Source of the DNA: Thauera linaloolentis 47Lol = DSM 12138 | GTDB lineage: Bacteria; Pseudomonadota; Gammaproteobacteria; Burkholderiales; Rhodocyclaceae | Direction: 5' to 3' | NCBI RefSeq assembly: GCF_000310205.1 | Contig: NZ_AMXE01000011.1 | Coordinates: forward strand, 1-64,000 | DNA length: 64,000 bases | Shown here: positions 54,474 to 63,322 of the stretch, in pieces | Layout: every line of letters begins with the position of its first letter | How positions within the stretch are numbered: the first letter of the stretch is position 1 | Program-made: the position numbers and the translations under genes | Notes under the pieces: generated by a model | Seen by the model: only the letters and a program-made list of their open reading frames with translations | The model's database searches: none | What the model was told of the DNA's origin: nothing

Positions 54474-55756
54474 GCGGTGAAGTGTTCATCGTCGATGGCG
54501 CGCGCACGCCTTTCCTGAAGGCGAGGACCGGCCCCGGCCCCTTCACCGCGGCCGACCTGGCGACGGCAGCCGGCACGGCGCTGCTGCTGCGCCAGCCCTT
54601 CGCGCCGGAACTGCTCGACGAAGTGATCCTGGGCTGCGCCAGCCCGTCGGCGGACGAGGTCAACATCGGCCGCGTGGTGGCGCTGCGCATGGGCTGCGGC
54701 AATGCGGTGCCGGGCTGGACGGTGATGCGCAACTGCGCGTCGGGCATGCAGGCGCTGGATTCGGCGATCGCCAACATCCGCTGCGGCCGCTCGGGCCTGG
54801 TGCTGGCGGGCGGCGTCGATGCGCTGTCGCACGCCCCCCTGCTGTTCTCCGACAAGATGGTGCGCTGGCTGGCCGGCTGGTACGCGGCCAGGACGCCCGG
54901 CCAGAAGCTGGCCGCGCTGAAGGCTTTCCGCCCCGGCCATCTCGCCCCGGTAATCGGCATCATGAAGGGGCTGACCGACCCGGTCGTCGGCCAGATGATG
55001 GGACAGACCGCCGAGAACCTCGCGTTCGGCTTCGGCATCACGCGCGAGGAAATGGATGCCCTGGCGGTCGACAGCCATCGCCGCGTGGCCGCCGCGCAGG
55101 ATGCCGGCCATTACGCGGACGAGATCGTGCCGCTGATCGGGCGCGACGGCACGGTATTCGCCGCCGACGATGGCGTCAGGCGGGATTCGTCGATGGCCGG
55201 GCTGGCGAAGCTGAAACCTTTCTTCGACAAGAAATACGGCCGCGTCACCGCCGGCAACAGTTCGCAGATCAGCGACGGTGCCGCATGGCTTCTGCTGGCT
55301 TCGGCCGAAGCGGTCGAGCGCCACGGCCTGCGGCCGCTCGGGCGCATCGTCGACAGCCAGTGGGCCGGGTTGGCGCCCGAGCAGATGGGCCTGGGGCCGG
55401 TGCATGCGGTGCTGCCGATCCTGCAGCGCCACGGCCTGGCGCCGGATGACATCGATGCCTGGGAACTGAACGAGGCCTTCGCCGCGCAGGTCATCGCCTG
55501 CCTGCGCGCGTTCGGCGACGATGAATACTGCCGCACGCATTTCGGCCTCGAATCCGCGCCGGGCGCGCCGGACATGGCGCGGCTCAACGTCGACGGCGGC
55601 GCGGTGGCGCTGGGCCATCCGGTCGGTGCGAGCGGCGCGCGCATCGTGCTGCATCTGCTGCACGTGCTGCGCCGCAGCGGCGGCAGGCGCGGACTGGCGT
55701 CGATCTGCATCGGCGGCGGGCAGGGCGGGGCGATGCTGGTGGAGGCCGTGCAATGA
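54470..55756 (+). CDS. thiolase (acetyl-CoA C-acyltransferase, FadI-like)
   Basis: A 428-residue thiolase. The nucleophilic Cys lies in VMRNCASGMQALDSA. The C-terminal motifs are ELNEAFAAQ with His nearby, GGAVALGHPVGASGARI, and SICIGGGQGGAMLVE with the second catalytic Cys. The larger loop region and length suit the FadI subgroup that pairs with FadJ. It overlaps the next gene by ATGA. Confidence 0.93.
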   Translation: MSGEVFIVDGARTPFLKARTGPGPFTAADLATAAGTALLLRQPFAPELLDEVILGCASPSADEVNIGRVVALRMGCGNAVPGWTVMRNCASGMQALDSAIANIRCGRSGLVLAGGVDALSHAPLLFSDKMVRWLAGWYAARTPGQKLAALKAFRPGHLAPVIGIMKGLTDPVVGQMMGQTAENLAFGFGITREEMDALAVDSHRRVAAAQDAGHYADEIVPLIGRDGTVFAADDGVRRDSSMAGLAKLKPFFDKKYGRVTAGNSSQISDGAAWLLLASAEAVERHGLRPLGRIVDSQWAGLAPEQMGLGPVHAVLPILQRHGLAPDDIDAWELNEAFAAQVIACLRAFGDDEYCRTHFGLESAPGAPDMARLNVDGGAVALGHPVGASGARIVLHLLHVLRRSGGRRGLASICIGGGQGGAMLVEAVQ

Positions 55757-57774
55757 ACCATCCCATGCAACAGGACTGGAAGCACTGGACGCTGCGCCGC
55801 GAGGCCGACGGCCTGGCCTGGCTGGAAATCGATTGCGCCGGAGCGGCGGCCAACACCTTGTCGGCCGAAGTGATGGCCGAGTTCGCGCAGGCGCTCGACG
55901 AACTGGACCGCCATCCGCCCGGCGCGCTGGTCATCGCCTCCGGCAAGGCGGCCGGCTTCATCGCCGGCGCGGACATCGAGGAATTCTCGCGGCTCGACGC
56001 CCCCGCCGCGGCGCGTGCGCTGGTCGAGCGCGGCTGGAACCTGTTCAATCGCCTGGCCGCGGTGCGCTACCCCACGCTGGCGCTGATCCGCGGCCATTGC
56101 CTGGGCGGCGGCCTGGAACTCGCGCTCGCCTGCCGCTACCGGCTGGCGGTCGATGAGCCCGCCACCAAGCTGGCGCTGCCGGAGGTGATGCTCGGCATCG
56201 TGCCGGGCTGGGGCGGCATGCTGCGCCTGCCCGAGGCCATCGGCCCGGCGGCGGCGCTGGACATGATGCTGACCGGCAAGAGCGTCGACGCGCGCAAGGC
56301 GAAGCGCCTGGGCCTGGTCGACGATTGCGTGCCGCTGCGCGTCATGGCGTCGGCCGCGCGCATCGTCGCGCTGTCCGGCGCCACGCGGCGCAAGCTCGCG
56401 CTGCACGAGCGCATCCTGCGCCGTGCGATGAACGGCCCGCTGCGCGGCAAGGTGGCGGACAAGGCGCGCAAGCAGACGGCGGCGAAGGCGGCGCGCGAGC
56501 ACTATCCGGCGCCCTACGCGATCATCGACATCTGGGAGAAGCACCAAGGCAATGCCTTGGCCGTGCCGGCGGGCGAGCCCGCTTCGCTGGAAGCCATCCT
56601 TGCCTCGCCGACGGCGAAGAACCTGGTGCGCGTGTTCTTCCTGCAGGAGCGCCTGAAGGCCTTCGGCAAGGACATCGACTTCACGCCGCGGCGCGTGCAC
56701 GTGGTCGGCGCCGGCGTCATGGGCGGCGACATCGCAGCGGTGTGCGCGCTGCGCGGGATGCGGGTGACGCTGCAGGACCAGTCGGTGGAGCGCATCGCGC
56801 CCGCGATCCAGCGTGCGATGAAGCTGTTCGAGCGCCGCACCAAGGGCGACGCGCGCGCGCTGCGCTTCGCGCTCGACCGCCTGACGCCCGATCCGCAGGG
56901 GCACGGCGCGGCCCATGCCGATGTGATCATCGAGGCCATCTTCGAGGACCTCGAAGCCAAGCGCAGCCTGTTCGCCGGCCTCGAACGCCGCGCCCGGCCG
57001 GATGCGGTACTCGCCACCAATACGTCCAGCCTGCGCCTGGAGGACATCGCCAGCGTGCTGCAGGACCCGTCGCGGCTGGTCGGCATCCATTTCTTCAATC
57101 CGGTGCCGCAGCTGCCGCTCGTCGAAGTCGTGCGCGGCGCCGCCAGCGATGCCGAAATGCTGCGCCGCGCGACCGGCTTTGTGCGCGCCATCGACAAGCT
57201 GCCGCTGCCGGTGGAGAGCGCTCCCGGCTTTCTCGTCAATGCGGTGCTCGGCCCCTACATGCTCGAAGCGCTGCGCTGCGTGGAGGAAGGCCGCTCGCCG
57301 GAAACCGTGGATGCGGCGTTGACGCGTTTCGGCATGCCGATCGGTCCGGTGGAACTGGTCGATACCGTGGGGCTGGACATTGCGCTGGCGGCCGGCAAGG
57401 CCCTGGCCGGCGAGGGCGCCGCGCCGCCTCAGCGGCTGCTGCAGCTGGTGTCGGCGGGCAAGCTCGGCCGCAAGAGCGGCGAGGGTTACTACCGCTGGGC
57501 CGACGGCCGGGCGCAGAAGGGTGAGGCAGGCGCGTTCGACGCCGAACTGGTGGATCGCATCCTGGCGCCGCTGCTGGCCGCTGCCGAGCGCTGCGTGCGC
57601 GACGGCGTGGTCGCCGATGCCGAGCTCGCCGATGCGGGTGTAATCTTCGGCACAGGCTTCGCCCCGCACACCGGTGGCCCGCTGCACCTCGCGCGCAGTC
57701 TGGGGAAAACCCGGATTGGCGGGGCTCCGGCCGTGGCCGAACGTGGCGGCGAGGCCGCCAGCCAGGAGAACTAG
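55753..57774 (+). CDS. enoyl-CoA hydratase/3-hydroxyacyl-CoA dehydrogenase (FadJ-like)
   Basis: A 673-residue fusion. The hydratase/isomerase domain (about 10-200) has AGFIAGADIEEFS and RGHCLGGGLELALACRYR. The dehydrogenase domain has the Rossmann motif HVVGAGVMGGDIAAVCALRG, then NTSSLRLEDIA and HFFNPVPQLPLVEVVRG. The domain order is that of FadB/FadJ. Together with the preceding thiolase it forms a full beta-oxidation complex. Confidence 0.94.
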   Translation: MNHPMQQDWKHWTLRREADGLAWLEIDCAGAAANTLSAEVMAEFAQALDELDRHPPGALVIASGKAAGFIAGADIEEFSRLDAPAAARALVERGWNLFNRLAAVRYPTLALIRGHCLGGGLELALACRYRLAVDEPATKLALPEVMLGIVPGWGGMLRLPEAIGPAAALDMMLTGKSVDARKAKRLGLVDDCVPLRVMASAARIVALSGATRRKLALHERILRRAMNGPLRGKVADKARKQTAAKAAREHYPAPYAIIDIWEKHQGNALAVPAGEPASLEAILASPTAKNLVRVFFLQERLKAFGKDIDFTPRRVHVVGAGVMGGDIAAVCALRGMRVTLQDQSVERIAPAIQRAMKLFERRTKGDARALRFALDRLTPDPQGHGAAHADVIIEAIFEDLEAKRSLFAGLERRARPDAVLATNTSSLRLEDIASVLQDPSRLVGIHFFNPVPQLPLVEVVRGAASDAEMLRRATGFVRAIDKLPLPVESAPGFLVNAVLGPYMLEALRCVEEGRSPETVDAALTRFGMPIGPVELVDTVGLDIALAAGKALAGEGAAPPQRLLQLVSAGKLGRKSGEGYYRWADGRAQKGEAGAFDAELVDRILAPLLAAAERCVRDGVVADAELADAGVIFGTGFAPHTGGPLHLARSLGKTRIGGAPAVAERGGEAASQEN

Positions 57775-58182
57775 ATGAGCGATTTCCAGAGCGATGCCAC
57801 CGAACTGCCGCATGACAAGCAGCCGGCATTGCGTGTCATGCCGATGCCCTCCGACTTGAATCCCGCCGGCGACGTGTTCGGCGGCTGGGTGATGTCGATG
57901 GTCGACATCGCCGGCGCGATACCGGCCGTGCGCCGCGCGCGCTCGCGGGTGGCGACGGTTGCGGTCAACTCCTTCATCTTCAAGCAGCCGGTCTCGGTGG
58001 GCGATCTCGTCAGCTTCTATGCAGAGGTGATCGCGGTCGGGCGCACCTCGATCACCGTGGATGTCGAGGTCTTCGCCGAGCGCGACGCGGAAAACCCGGT
58101 CGTGGTCAAGGTGACCGAGGCGCAGTTGACGTACGTTGCGCTCGACGACAAGGGGCGCAAGCGGCCGGTGCCGGCCGGATAG
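57775..58182 (+). CDS. hotdog acyl-CoA thioesterase (YciA-like)
   Basis: A 135-residue single hotdog domain. Motifs are MPSDLNPAGDVFGGWVMSMVDIAGAI with the catalytic Asp, and VAVNSFIFKQPVSVGDLVSFYAEV. It hydrolyses acyl-CoA and may release CoA when beta-oxidation backs up. It starts directly after the FadJ-like stop. Confidence 0.9.
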   Translation: MSDFQSDATELPHDKQPALRVMPMPSDLNPAGDVFGGWVMSMVDIAGAIPAVRRARSRVATVAVNSFIFKQPVSVGDLVSFYAEVIAVGRTSITVDVEVFAERDAENPVVVKVTEAQLTYVALDDKGRKRPVPAG

Positions 58183-58259
58183 GCCGGCGGGTTGGGGCAG
58201 TCCGTTTTTCAGCAGTGCGGGCCGGGCCCGCAAGTCATAAAAAAGTGAGGGGACACGAC

Positions 58260-59546
58260 ATGCAACGGAAGCGTCTGACAATCGAGGTCGCGGCGGCGGC
58301 CACCCTACTGGCGGCAGGCAATGCGATGGCCGCCGGTTTCGCGCTGCAGAACCAGAACGGGGCCGGGACGGGCTATGCCTATGCCGGGTCGGCGGCGGTG
58401 GCAGAGGATGCGAGCACCGTCTACTTCAACCCCGCAGGCATGCTGTACCTGGGCGAGGGGCATCATGTCTCGGGTGCGTTCACGGTGCTCGACCGCAAGC
58501 TGGAGTTTTCCGACCGGGGGTCGAACGCATTGCGTGTGGCCGCGCCGCCGGTGCCGGCCTATCCGCTGGGCAGCGACGGCGGCGACGCCGGCGGTGCGTC
58601 ACTGGTGCCGGCCGTGTTCTGGGCGATGTCGCTGAACAAGGATTTGCGCCTGGGGCTGGGGATTTCGCCGACCTTCGGCAACGCGACCGAATGGGACGAC
58701 GACTTCATCGGCCGCTACCAGGGCGCCTATTCGGAGATCAAGGCGATCAACATCAACCCCAGCGTCGCGTTTAGGGTCAATGACGTCGTGTCGCTGGGCT
58801 TCGGCATCAACTACGTCCGCTTCGAGGCCGACCTGCGCGGCATGCAGCCCGTCACCGCGCTGCTGCCCAATACCGTGGACATCGAAAGCAAGCTGTCGGG
58901 CGACGACAGCGGATGGGGCTGGAACGCGGGGGTGATCTTCCAGTTGAACCCTGCGCTGCGCGTGGGCCTCACCTACCGTTCGACGATCGACCTGGATGTC
59001 GAGGGCAAGGTCGAGGCGGGGCCGATGTCCACGCCGGCCAAGGTGTCGATCGAACTGCCGGATACGGCTTCGCTGGCGCTGGCCTACCAGGCGAGCGACA
59101 GGCTGCAGATCCTCGCCGACTACACCTGGACGGGCTGGAGTTCCCTGCCGCGTCTGGAGGTCCGGCATCGCAGCCTCGGCGCCATCCTGACCGACGAATA
59201 CCTCGGCTTCAAGGACAGCTACCGTGTCGGCGTCGGCATGCAGTACCAGTACACCGATGCGCTGCGCCTGCGCGCGGGCGTGGCCTACGACCAGTCGCCG
59301 ATCCGCAAGGCCGAGGACCGCACCGTGCGCCTGCCCGACTCCGACCGCACCTGGCTCGCGATCGGCTTCAACTACAAGTTCAACAAGCAGACCTCGGTCG
59401 ACGCCGGCTATGCGCGCCTGTTCTTCGACAAGGAGAAGATCGACCGCCGCACCGTGCTCGGCACCACCGCGACGGGCCAGTTCGTCCGCGGCTCGTTCGA
59501 TACCTCGGTGAACATCTTCTCGGTCCAGCTCAATCACGCTTTCTGA
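58260..59546 (+). CDS. FadL-family outer membrane long-chain fatty acid transporter
   Basis: A 428-residue beta-barrel protein. A signal peptide (about 1-25, AMA-AGFALQNQNGAGTGYAYAGSAAVAEDASTVYFNPAGM) runs into the N-terminal hatch typical of FadL/OmpP1. The C-terminus ends in the barrel-insertion signal NHAF. GTGAGGGG precedes the ATG. It takes up the substrates of the operon; 78 bases separate it from the thioesterase gene. Confidence 0.94.
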   Translation: MQRKRLTIEVAAAATLLAAGNAMAAGFALQNQNGAGTGYAYAGSAAVAEDASTVYFNPAGMLYLGEGHHVSGAFTVLDRKLEFSDRGSNALRVAAPPVPAYPLGSDGGDAGGASLVPAVFWAMSLNKDLRLGLGISPTFGNATEWDDDFIGRYQGAYSEIKAININPSVAFRVNDVVSLGFGINYVRFEADLRGMQPVTALLPNTVDIESKLSGDDSGWGWNAGVIFQLNPALRVGLTYRSTIDLDVEGKVEAGPMSTPAKVSIELPDTASLALAYQASDRLQILADYTWTGWSSLPRLEVRHRSLGAILTDEYLGFKDSYRVGVGMQYQYTDALRLRAGVAYDQSPIRKAEDRTVRLPDSDRTWLAIGFNYKFNKQTSVDAGYARLFFDKEKIDRRTVLGTTATGQFVRGSFDTSVNIFSVQLNHAF

Positions 59547-59559
59547 CCCCCGCAGAGGG

Positions 59560-59587
59560 GGGCGGCCGGCCTCGGGGCCGGCCGCCC
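59560..59587 (+). other. 12-bp perfect hairpin between the FadL and FadN-like genes
   Basis: GGGCGGCCGGCC and GGCCGGCCGCCC flank a TCGG tetraloop. There is no T-run. It may stabilise the porin message or cause partial termination. Confidence 0.5.
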
Positions 59588-59604
59588 AGCATCCGGAGAA
59601 CCGT

Positions 59605-61986
59605 ATGAGTCGTCTCATCATCCGCAAGGTCGCCGTGCTCGGCGCCGGCGTCATGGGCGCGCAGATCGCGGCTCACTGCGCCAATGCCGATGTCCCCGTG
59701 ATCCTGTTCGACCTCCCCGCCAGGGAGGGCGACGCCAACGGCATTGTCGGCAAGGCGCTCGACGCCATGAAGAAGCTCGATCCCGCGCCGTTCGCGGCGC
59801 GGGATCGCGTCCGCCACGTCGAGGCCGCCAACTACGCCGGCGACCTCGCGCGCCTGGGCGAGTGCGATCTCATCATCGAGGCCATCGCCGAGAAAATCGA
59901 GTGGAAGCTCGACCTCTATGCCAAGGTCGCGCCGCACCTGAAGCCGGGCGCGGTATTCGCATCCAATACCTCGGGCCTGTCGATCAACGCGTTGTCGGCA
60001 GGCATGCCGGCCGCTGCGCGCAGCCGTTTCTGCGGCATCCATTTCTTCAATCCGCCGCGCTACATGCCGCTGGTGGAACTGATCCCGACCGCCGATACCG
60101 ATCCGGCGACGCTCGATGTGCTGGAAGCCTGGCTGACCACCCGCCTGGGCAAGAGCATCATCCGCGCGAAGGACACGCCCAACTTCGTCGCCAACCGCGT
60201 CGGCGTGTTCTCCATCCTGGCGGTGCTGCACCATACGGCGCGGCTGGGGCTGGCCTTCGACGAGGTCGACCTGCTGACCGGGCCGCGCATCGGCCGGCCC
60301 AAGAGCGCCACCTTCCGCACCGCCGACGTGGTCGGTCTCGACACGCTGGCGCATGTCGTCGGCACCATGCAGGCGACGCTGCCGAACGACCCCTGGCATG
60401 CGTATTTCAAGCCGCCCGAATGGCTGCAGGCGCTGATCGGCAAGGGCGCGCTGGGGCAGAAGACGCGGTGCGGCATCTATCGCAAGCAGGGGCGGCAGAT
60501 CCAGGTGCTGGACCTCGGCCTGCAGGACTACCGCGACAGCGGCGGCGAGGTCTTCCCCGACGTCGAGGACATCCTGAAGCTGAAGAACCCGGCCGACAGG
60601 TTCGCCCAGCTCGCGGCGCACCCGCATCCGCAGGCGCAGTTCCTGTGGTCCATCTTCCGCGACGTGTTCCATTACTGCGCGGTGCATCTGGGCGACATCG
60701 CCGACAATGCGCGCGACGTCGATCTGGCGATGCGCTGGGGCTTCGGCTGGGCGCAGGGGCCGTTCGAGACCTGGCAGGCCGCGGGCTGGCGCGAGGTGGC
60801 GGAAATGGTCCAGGACGACATCCGGCATGGCCGCGCGATGTCGAGCGTGCCTTTGCCGCCGTGGGTGTTCGAGCGCGAGGGCGTGCATGCGCCGGCGGGG
60901 TCTTTCAGCGCGGAGGACGATGCGCTGAAGCCGCGTTCGGCCTTGCCGGTGTACCGGCGCCAGCTCTACCCCGATCGCGTGTTCGGCGAGGCGCCGGACG
61001 AGCGCGGCGATACCTTGTGGGAAAACGGCGGCGTGCGCCTGTGGCGGCGCGCCGACCAGGATGCGCGCATCGGCATCGTCTCCATCACATCCAAGATGCA
61101 TGCCATCGGCGACGAGGTCATGGACGGCATGCTGGAGGCCATCGCGCGCGCCGAGGTCGATCTCGACGGCCTGGTGATATGGCATCCGGCGCCGTTCGCG
61201 GTGGGGGCGAACCTGCAGCAGGTGGGCGAAGCCTGCCGCGCCGGCCAGTTCGAGTTGCTCGACGACATGGTGGCGAAGTTCCAGCGCAGCTCGATGGCGA
61301 TCAAGCACGCCCAGGTGCCGGTGGTGGCCGCGGTGCAGGGCATGGCCCTGGGCGGCGGCTGCGAGTTCGCGATGCACGCGGCGCACCGGGTGATGGCGCT
61401 GGAAAGCTATGTCGGCCTGGTCGAGGCGGGCGTGGGCCTGATCCCGGCCGGCGGCGGCAGCAAGGAGTTCGCCCTGCAGGCGCATGCGATGGCGCAGCGC
61501 ACCGCGGGCGGCGACGTGTTCCCGTTCATCCAGACCGCTTTCCAGACCATCGCCATGGCGACGGTGGCCAAGAGCGCCATCGAGGCCGTGCAACTCGGCT
61601 TCGCCAGGGTTTCGGACGACATCCTGTTCAACGCCAACGAACTGCTCTACGCCGCCATCCGGCGCGCGCGGGGGATGGCGGAATCCGCCTGGCGGCCGGT
61701 GCTGACCGATCCGGCGGTCGTCGTGGCCGGGCGCGACGGCATCGCCACCTGCGAATTGATGCTGGTGAACATGGCCGAGGGCGGCTTCATCTCGGCACAC
61801 GACTACCGCGTCGCCAAGGCCGCCGCGACGGCGCTGTGCGGCGGCGAGGTGGACAGCGGCAGCCGCGTCGGCGAGCAGTGGATCCTCGACGTCGAGCGCG
61901 CGCAGTTCGTCGAGCTGCTGAAGACCGAGAAGACCCAGCAGCGCATCGCGCACATGCTCGAAACGGGCAAGCCATTGCGCAATTGA
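59605..61986 (+). CDS. 3-hydroxyacyl-CoA dehydrogenase/enoyl-CoA hydratase in FadN order
   Basis: A 793-residue fusion with the dehydrogenase first (AVLGAGVMGAQIAAHCANADV, HFFNPPRYMPLVELIPT, GPRIGRPKSATFRTADVVGLDTL). The hydratase domain comes second (about 500-700, AVQGMALGGGCEFAMHAAHRV and ESYVGLVEAGVGLIPAGGG). This is the FadN/HbdA order, opposite to the FadJ-like gene upstream. It carries out the same two steps, probably on a different chain length range. Confidence 0.94.
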   Translation: MSRLIIRKVAVLGAGVMGAQIAAHCANADVPVILFDLPAREGDANGIVGKALDAMKKLDPAPFAARDRVRHVEAANYAGDLARLGECDLIIEAIAEKIEWKLDLYAKVAPHLKPGAVFASNTSGLSINALSAGMPAAARSRFCGIHFFNPPRYMPLVELIPTADTDPATLDVLEAWLTTRLGKSIIRAKDTPNFVANRVGVFSILAVLHHTARLGLAFDEVDLLTGPRIGRPKSATFRTADVVGLDTLAHVVGTMQATLPNDPWHAYFKPPEWLQALIGKGALGQKTRCGIYRKQGRQIQVLDLGLQDYRDSGGEVFPDVEDILKLKNPADRFAQLAAHPHPQAQFLWSIFRDVFHYCAVHLGDIADNARDVDLAMRWGFGWAQGPFETWQAAGWREVAEMVQDDIRHGRAMSSVPLPPWVFEREGVHAPAGSFSAEDDALKPRSALPVYRRQLYPDRVFGEAPDERGDTLWENGGVRLWRRADQDARIGIVSITSKMHAIGDEVMDGMLEAIARAEVDLDGLVIWHPAPFAVGANLQQVGEACRAGQFELLDDMVAKFQRSSMAIKHAQVPVVAAVQGMALGGGCEFAMHAAHRVMALESYVGLVEAGVGLIPAGGGSKEFALQAHAMAQRTAGGDVFPFIQTAFQTIAMATVAKSAIEAVQLGFARVSDDILFNANELLYAAIRRARGMAESAWRPVLTDPAVVVAGRDGIATCELMLVNMAEGGFISAHDYRVAKAAATALCGGEVDSGSRVGEQWILDVERAQFVELLKTEKTQQRIAHMLETGKPLRN

Positions 61987-62023
61987 TCGCAAGCGAGTGA
62001 TCGCGACTGAGAGAGAACGAACG

Positions 62024-63223
62024 ATGAGCAAACAGATCCAGGACGCCTACATCGTCGCCGCGCTGCGCACGCCGGTTGCGAGGCGCAACGGCGCTTTCCG
62101 CCATGTGCGGCCCGACGACATGCTGGCCGCGGTGCTGAGGGAGCTGGCCGCCCGCGTGCCCAACCTCGACTGCAACGAGATCGGCGACGTGATCACCGGC
62201 TGCGCGATGCCCGAGGCGGAGCAGGGCATGAACGTGTCGCGCATCGGCCTGCTGCTAGCCGGGCTGCCGGATGCGGTGCCCGGCATCACGATCAACCGCT
62301 TCTGCGCCTCCGGCCTGCAGGCGGTGGCCGATGCCGCCAGCCGCATCCGGCTCGGCGAGGCCGACGTGATGATCGCCGCCGGCACCGAGAGCATGAGCGC
62401 GATGCCGCAGATCATGGGCAACAAGGTCAGCCTCAACCCGGCGATCTTCGCCCATGCGGAGAACATCGACATCGCCTACGGCATGGGCCTGACCGCCGAG
62501 CGCGTCGCCGCGCAGTGGAACGTGAGCCGTGAGGACCAGGACGCGTTCGCCGCCGAATCGCACCGCCGCGCCTGCGCCGCCATCGCCGAAGGGCGTTTCG
62601 ATGCCGAGACCCTGCCTTACGCGGTGAAGTCGCATGTGCCGGGCGAGGGGGGCACGGTGCGCATCGTCGAACGCCTGGTGTCGCGGGACGAAGGGCCACG
62701 GCCGGATTCGACGGTGGACCGGCTGGCGAAGCTGAAGCCGGTGTTCGCCGCGCGCGGTTCGGTCACCGCGGGCAACAGCTCGCAGATGTCCGACGGCGCC
62801 GCCGCCGTGCTGTTGATGAGCGAGGCCGCGGTCAAGCGCTACAACGTGGCGCCGATCGCGCGCTTCGCGGGCTATGCGGTGGCCGGCGTGCCGCCCGAGG
62901 TGATGGGCATCGGCCCGGTGGAGGCCATTCCGCGCGCGCTGAAGCGCGCCGGCCTGGGCATGGGTGACATCGGCTGGACCGAGCTCAACGAGGCTTTTGC
63001 CGCCCAGGCGCTGGCGGTGATGCGCCAGCTCGACATCGACCCCGCCCGCGTGAACCCGCTCGGCGGCGCGATCGCGCTCGGCCACCCGCTGGGGGCGACG
63101 GGCGCGATCCGCACCGCCACGCTGATGGCTGCGATGCAGCGCGATCCGGGGCTGCGCTACGGCATGATCAGCATGTGCATCGGCACCGGCATGGGGGCTG
63201 CGGGCGTTTTCGAGCGGGTCTGA
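62024..63223 (+). CDS. thiolase (acetyl-CoA C-acyltransferase, FadA-like)
   Basis: A 399-residue thiolase: the nucleophile is in ITINRFCASGLQAVADAA, then ELNEAFAAQAL, GGAIALGHPLGATGAIR and SMCIGTGMGAAGVFE. Length is that of FadA. It pairs with the FadN-like gene 37 bases upstream. GAGAGAAC precedes the ATG. Confidence 0.95.
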   Translation: MSKQIQDAYIVAALRTPVARRNGAFRHVRPDDMLAAVLRELAARVPNLDCNEIGDVITGCAMPEAEQGMNVSRIGLLLAGLPDAVPGITINRFCASGLQAVADAASRIRLGEADVMIAAGTESMSAMPQIMGNKVSLNPAIFAHAENIDIAYGMGLTAERVAAQWNVSREDQDAFAAESHRRACAAIAEGRFDAETLPYAVKSHVPGEGGTVRIVERLVSRDEGPRPDSTVDRLAKLKPVFAARGSVTAGNSSQMSDGAAAVLLMSEAAVKRYNVAPIARFAGYAVAGVPPEVMGIGPVEAIPRALKRAGLGMGDIGWTELNEAFAAQALAVMRQLDIDPARVNPLGGAIALGHPLGATGAIRTATLMAAMQRDPGLRYGMISMCIGTGMGAAGVFERV

Positions 63224-63322
63224 CGGGTGCCGCCGGCCGTCGCGGCGGCGGGGCGTGCCCCGTGTCAGAATGCCTGCCTCCGCATCCCGCGCGCGCGGGC
63301 ATTCTTACGTGAGGATTCATCC

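Noticed and set aside
55111-58281. 1056-codon open frame antisense to the fad genes
   Set aside because: Low-complexity His/Arg/Gly-rich translation typical of GC-rich shadow frames; the plus strand carries complete thiolase and FadJ-like genes.
59530-62031. 833-codon antisense frame
   Set aside because: Shadow of the FadN-like gene; no domain signature.
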